Of a stretch of DNA of 64,000 nucleotides, positions 63,847 through 64,000 are shown in pieces. The position numbers and the translations under genes are program-made. The stretch spans positions 620,001 to 684,000 of the forward strand of contig NZ_LNBY01000001.1 in the NCBI RefSeq assembly GCF_001542855.1, given 5' to 3'. The notes beneath the pieces were generated by a model. The model did no database searches. It was given only the letters and a program-made list of their open reading frames with translations, and had not been told where the DNA came from. The DNA comes from Erythrobacter sp. AP23. Its GTDB lineage: Bacteria > Pseudomonadota > Alphaproteobacteria > Sphingomonadales > Sphingomonadaceae. Numbering within the stretch: position 1 is the first letter of the stretch; every line of letters begins with the position of its first letter.

Positions 63847-64000
63847 TTATCGCCGTCGACGGACCCACTGCCAGCGGGAAAGGCACGATTGCCAAGGCGC
63901 TGGCCGCGCACTTCGGCCTGCCGCATCTCGATACCGGGCTGCTCTACCGCGCGGTCGGGAGGCAGGTCTCGCTGAATGGCGGCAATCCCGACGATGCCGA
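63843..64000 (+). CDS. cmk: Cytidylate kinase, N-terminal part (runs off the window)
   Basis: The first 52 codons: [20 protein letters not shown] holds the P-loop (GPxASGKGT) and [13 protein letters not shown] the CMP-binding start. It phosphorylates CMP and dCMP. The remainder lies beyond position 64000. It overlaps the preceding gene by ATGA. Confidence 0.95.
   Translation, partial: MIIAVDGPTASGKGTIAKALAAHFGLPHLDTGLLYRAVGRQVSLNGGNPDDA

Overview
The window is high-GC, gene-dense chromosomal DNA from an alphaproteobacterium. Gene content and order point to Sphingomonadales, most likely Erythrobacteraceae: recN next to bamD, a FYDLN-acid (TIGR02300) protein beside aroA-cmk, rpsF-rpsR-rplI, ffh-rpsP-rimM-trmD-rplS, DUF2855, UMF1-type transporters and many GGDEF proteins. 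This placement is inferred from gene families, not from a database match. No rRNA or CRISPR array is visible. There is one tRNA gene (Ala, anticodon GGC).

Layout. 1-9.7 kb: recN (partial), a GGDEF membrane protein, bamD, divergent proB and proCA, then a TPR/FecR pair convergent with a CHASE2-adenylate cyclase. 9.7-14.2 kb is the accessory part: a dispersed palindromic repeat, a terminase-small-subunit-like gene with an apparent frameshift, a 41-residue membrane peptide behind a structured leader, and an AT-richer vsr / cytosine-5 methyltransferase / restriction endonuclease island bracketed by inverted copies of a 22-bp palindrome. 14.2-20 kb: lepA, a PAS-GGDEF-EAL-PilZ protein, a ferredoxin-NADP reductase. 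20-28.8 kb: a PHA/acyl catabolic run (PHA synthase, PHA depolymerase-like hydrolase, UMF1 transporter, D-aminoacylase-like amidohydrolase, enoyl-CoA hydratase, MDR oxidoreductase), ending against a DUF2855 gene. 28.9-39.8 kb: acyltransferase, dnaN, fabG and fabD split by a GxxExxY gene with terminal inverted repeats, LD-carboxypeptidase and a Mpl/MurC-like ligase, a 7TM GGDEF protein, DUF808, a secreted protein. 40-43.9 kb: rpsF-rpsR-rplI, amn, an EamA exporter. 44-54.8 kb: minus-strand operons (rimK and its protease partner, a YncE-like propeller, an M2 peptidase, a four-gene overlapping operon, asd, an S9 dipeptidyl peptidase). 55-64 kb: the ffh...rplS ribosomal/SRP operon, split by a nitrilase/FAD-oxidoreductase insertion, then tRNA-Ala, a second copy of the dispersed repeat, the FYDLN protein, aroA, a small membrane protein and the start of cmk.

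The most unusual structures are small. (1) The GxxExxY gene sits exactly between 28-bp imperfect inverted repeats, one of which supplies its ribosome binding site and abuts the fabD stop codon. (2) trmD carries an in-frame insertion of about 43 codons made of an inverted pair of hairpin elements. (3) The 41-aa peptide has a leader with a multi-stem fold and a second hairpin covering its ribosome binding site. (4) proC has no ATG, GTG or TTG that would keep its Rossmann glycine motif, so an ATT start is likely. (5) A two-copy palindromic repeat family ends exactly at the stop codon of the FYDLN gene.
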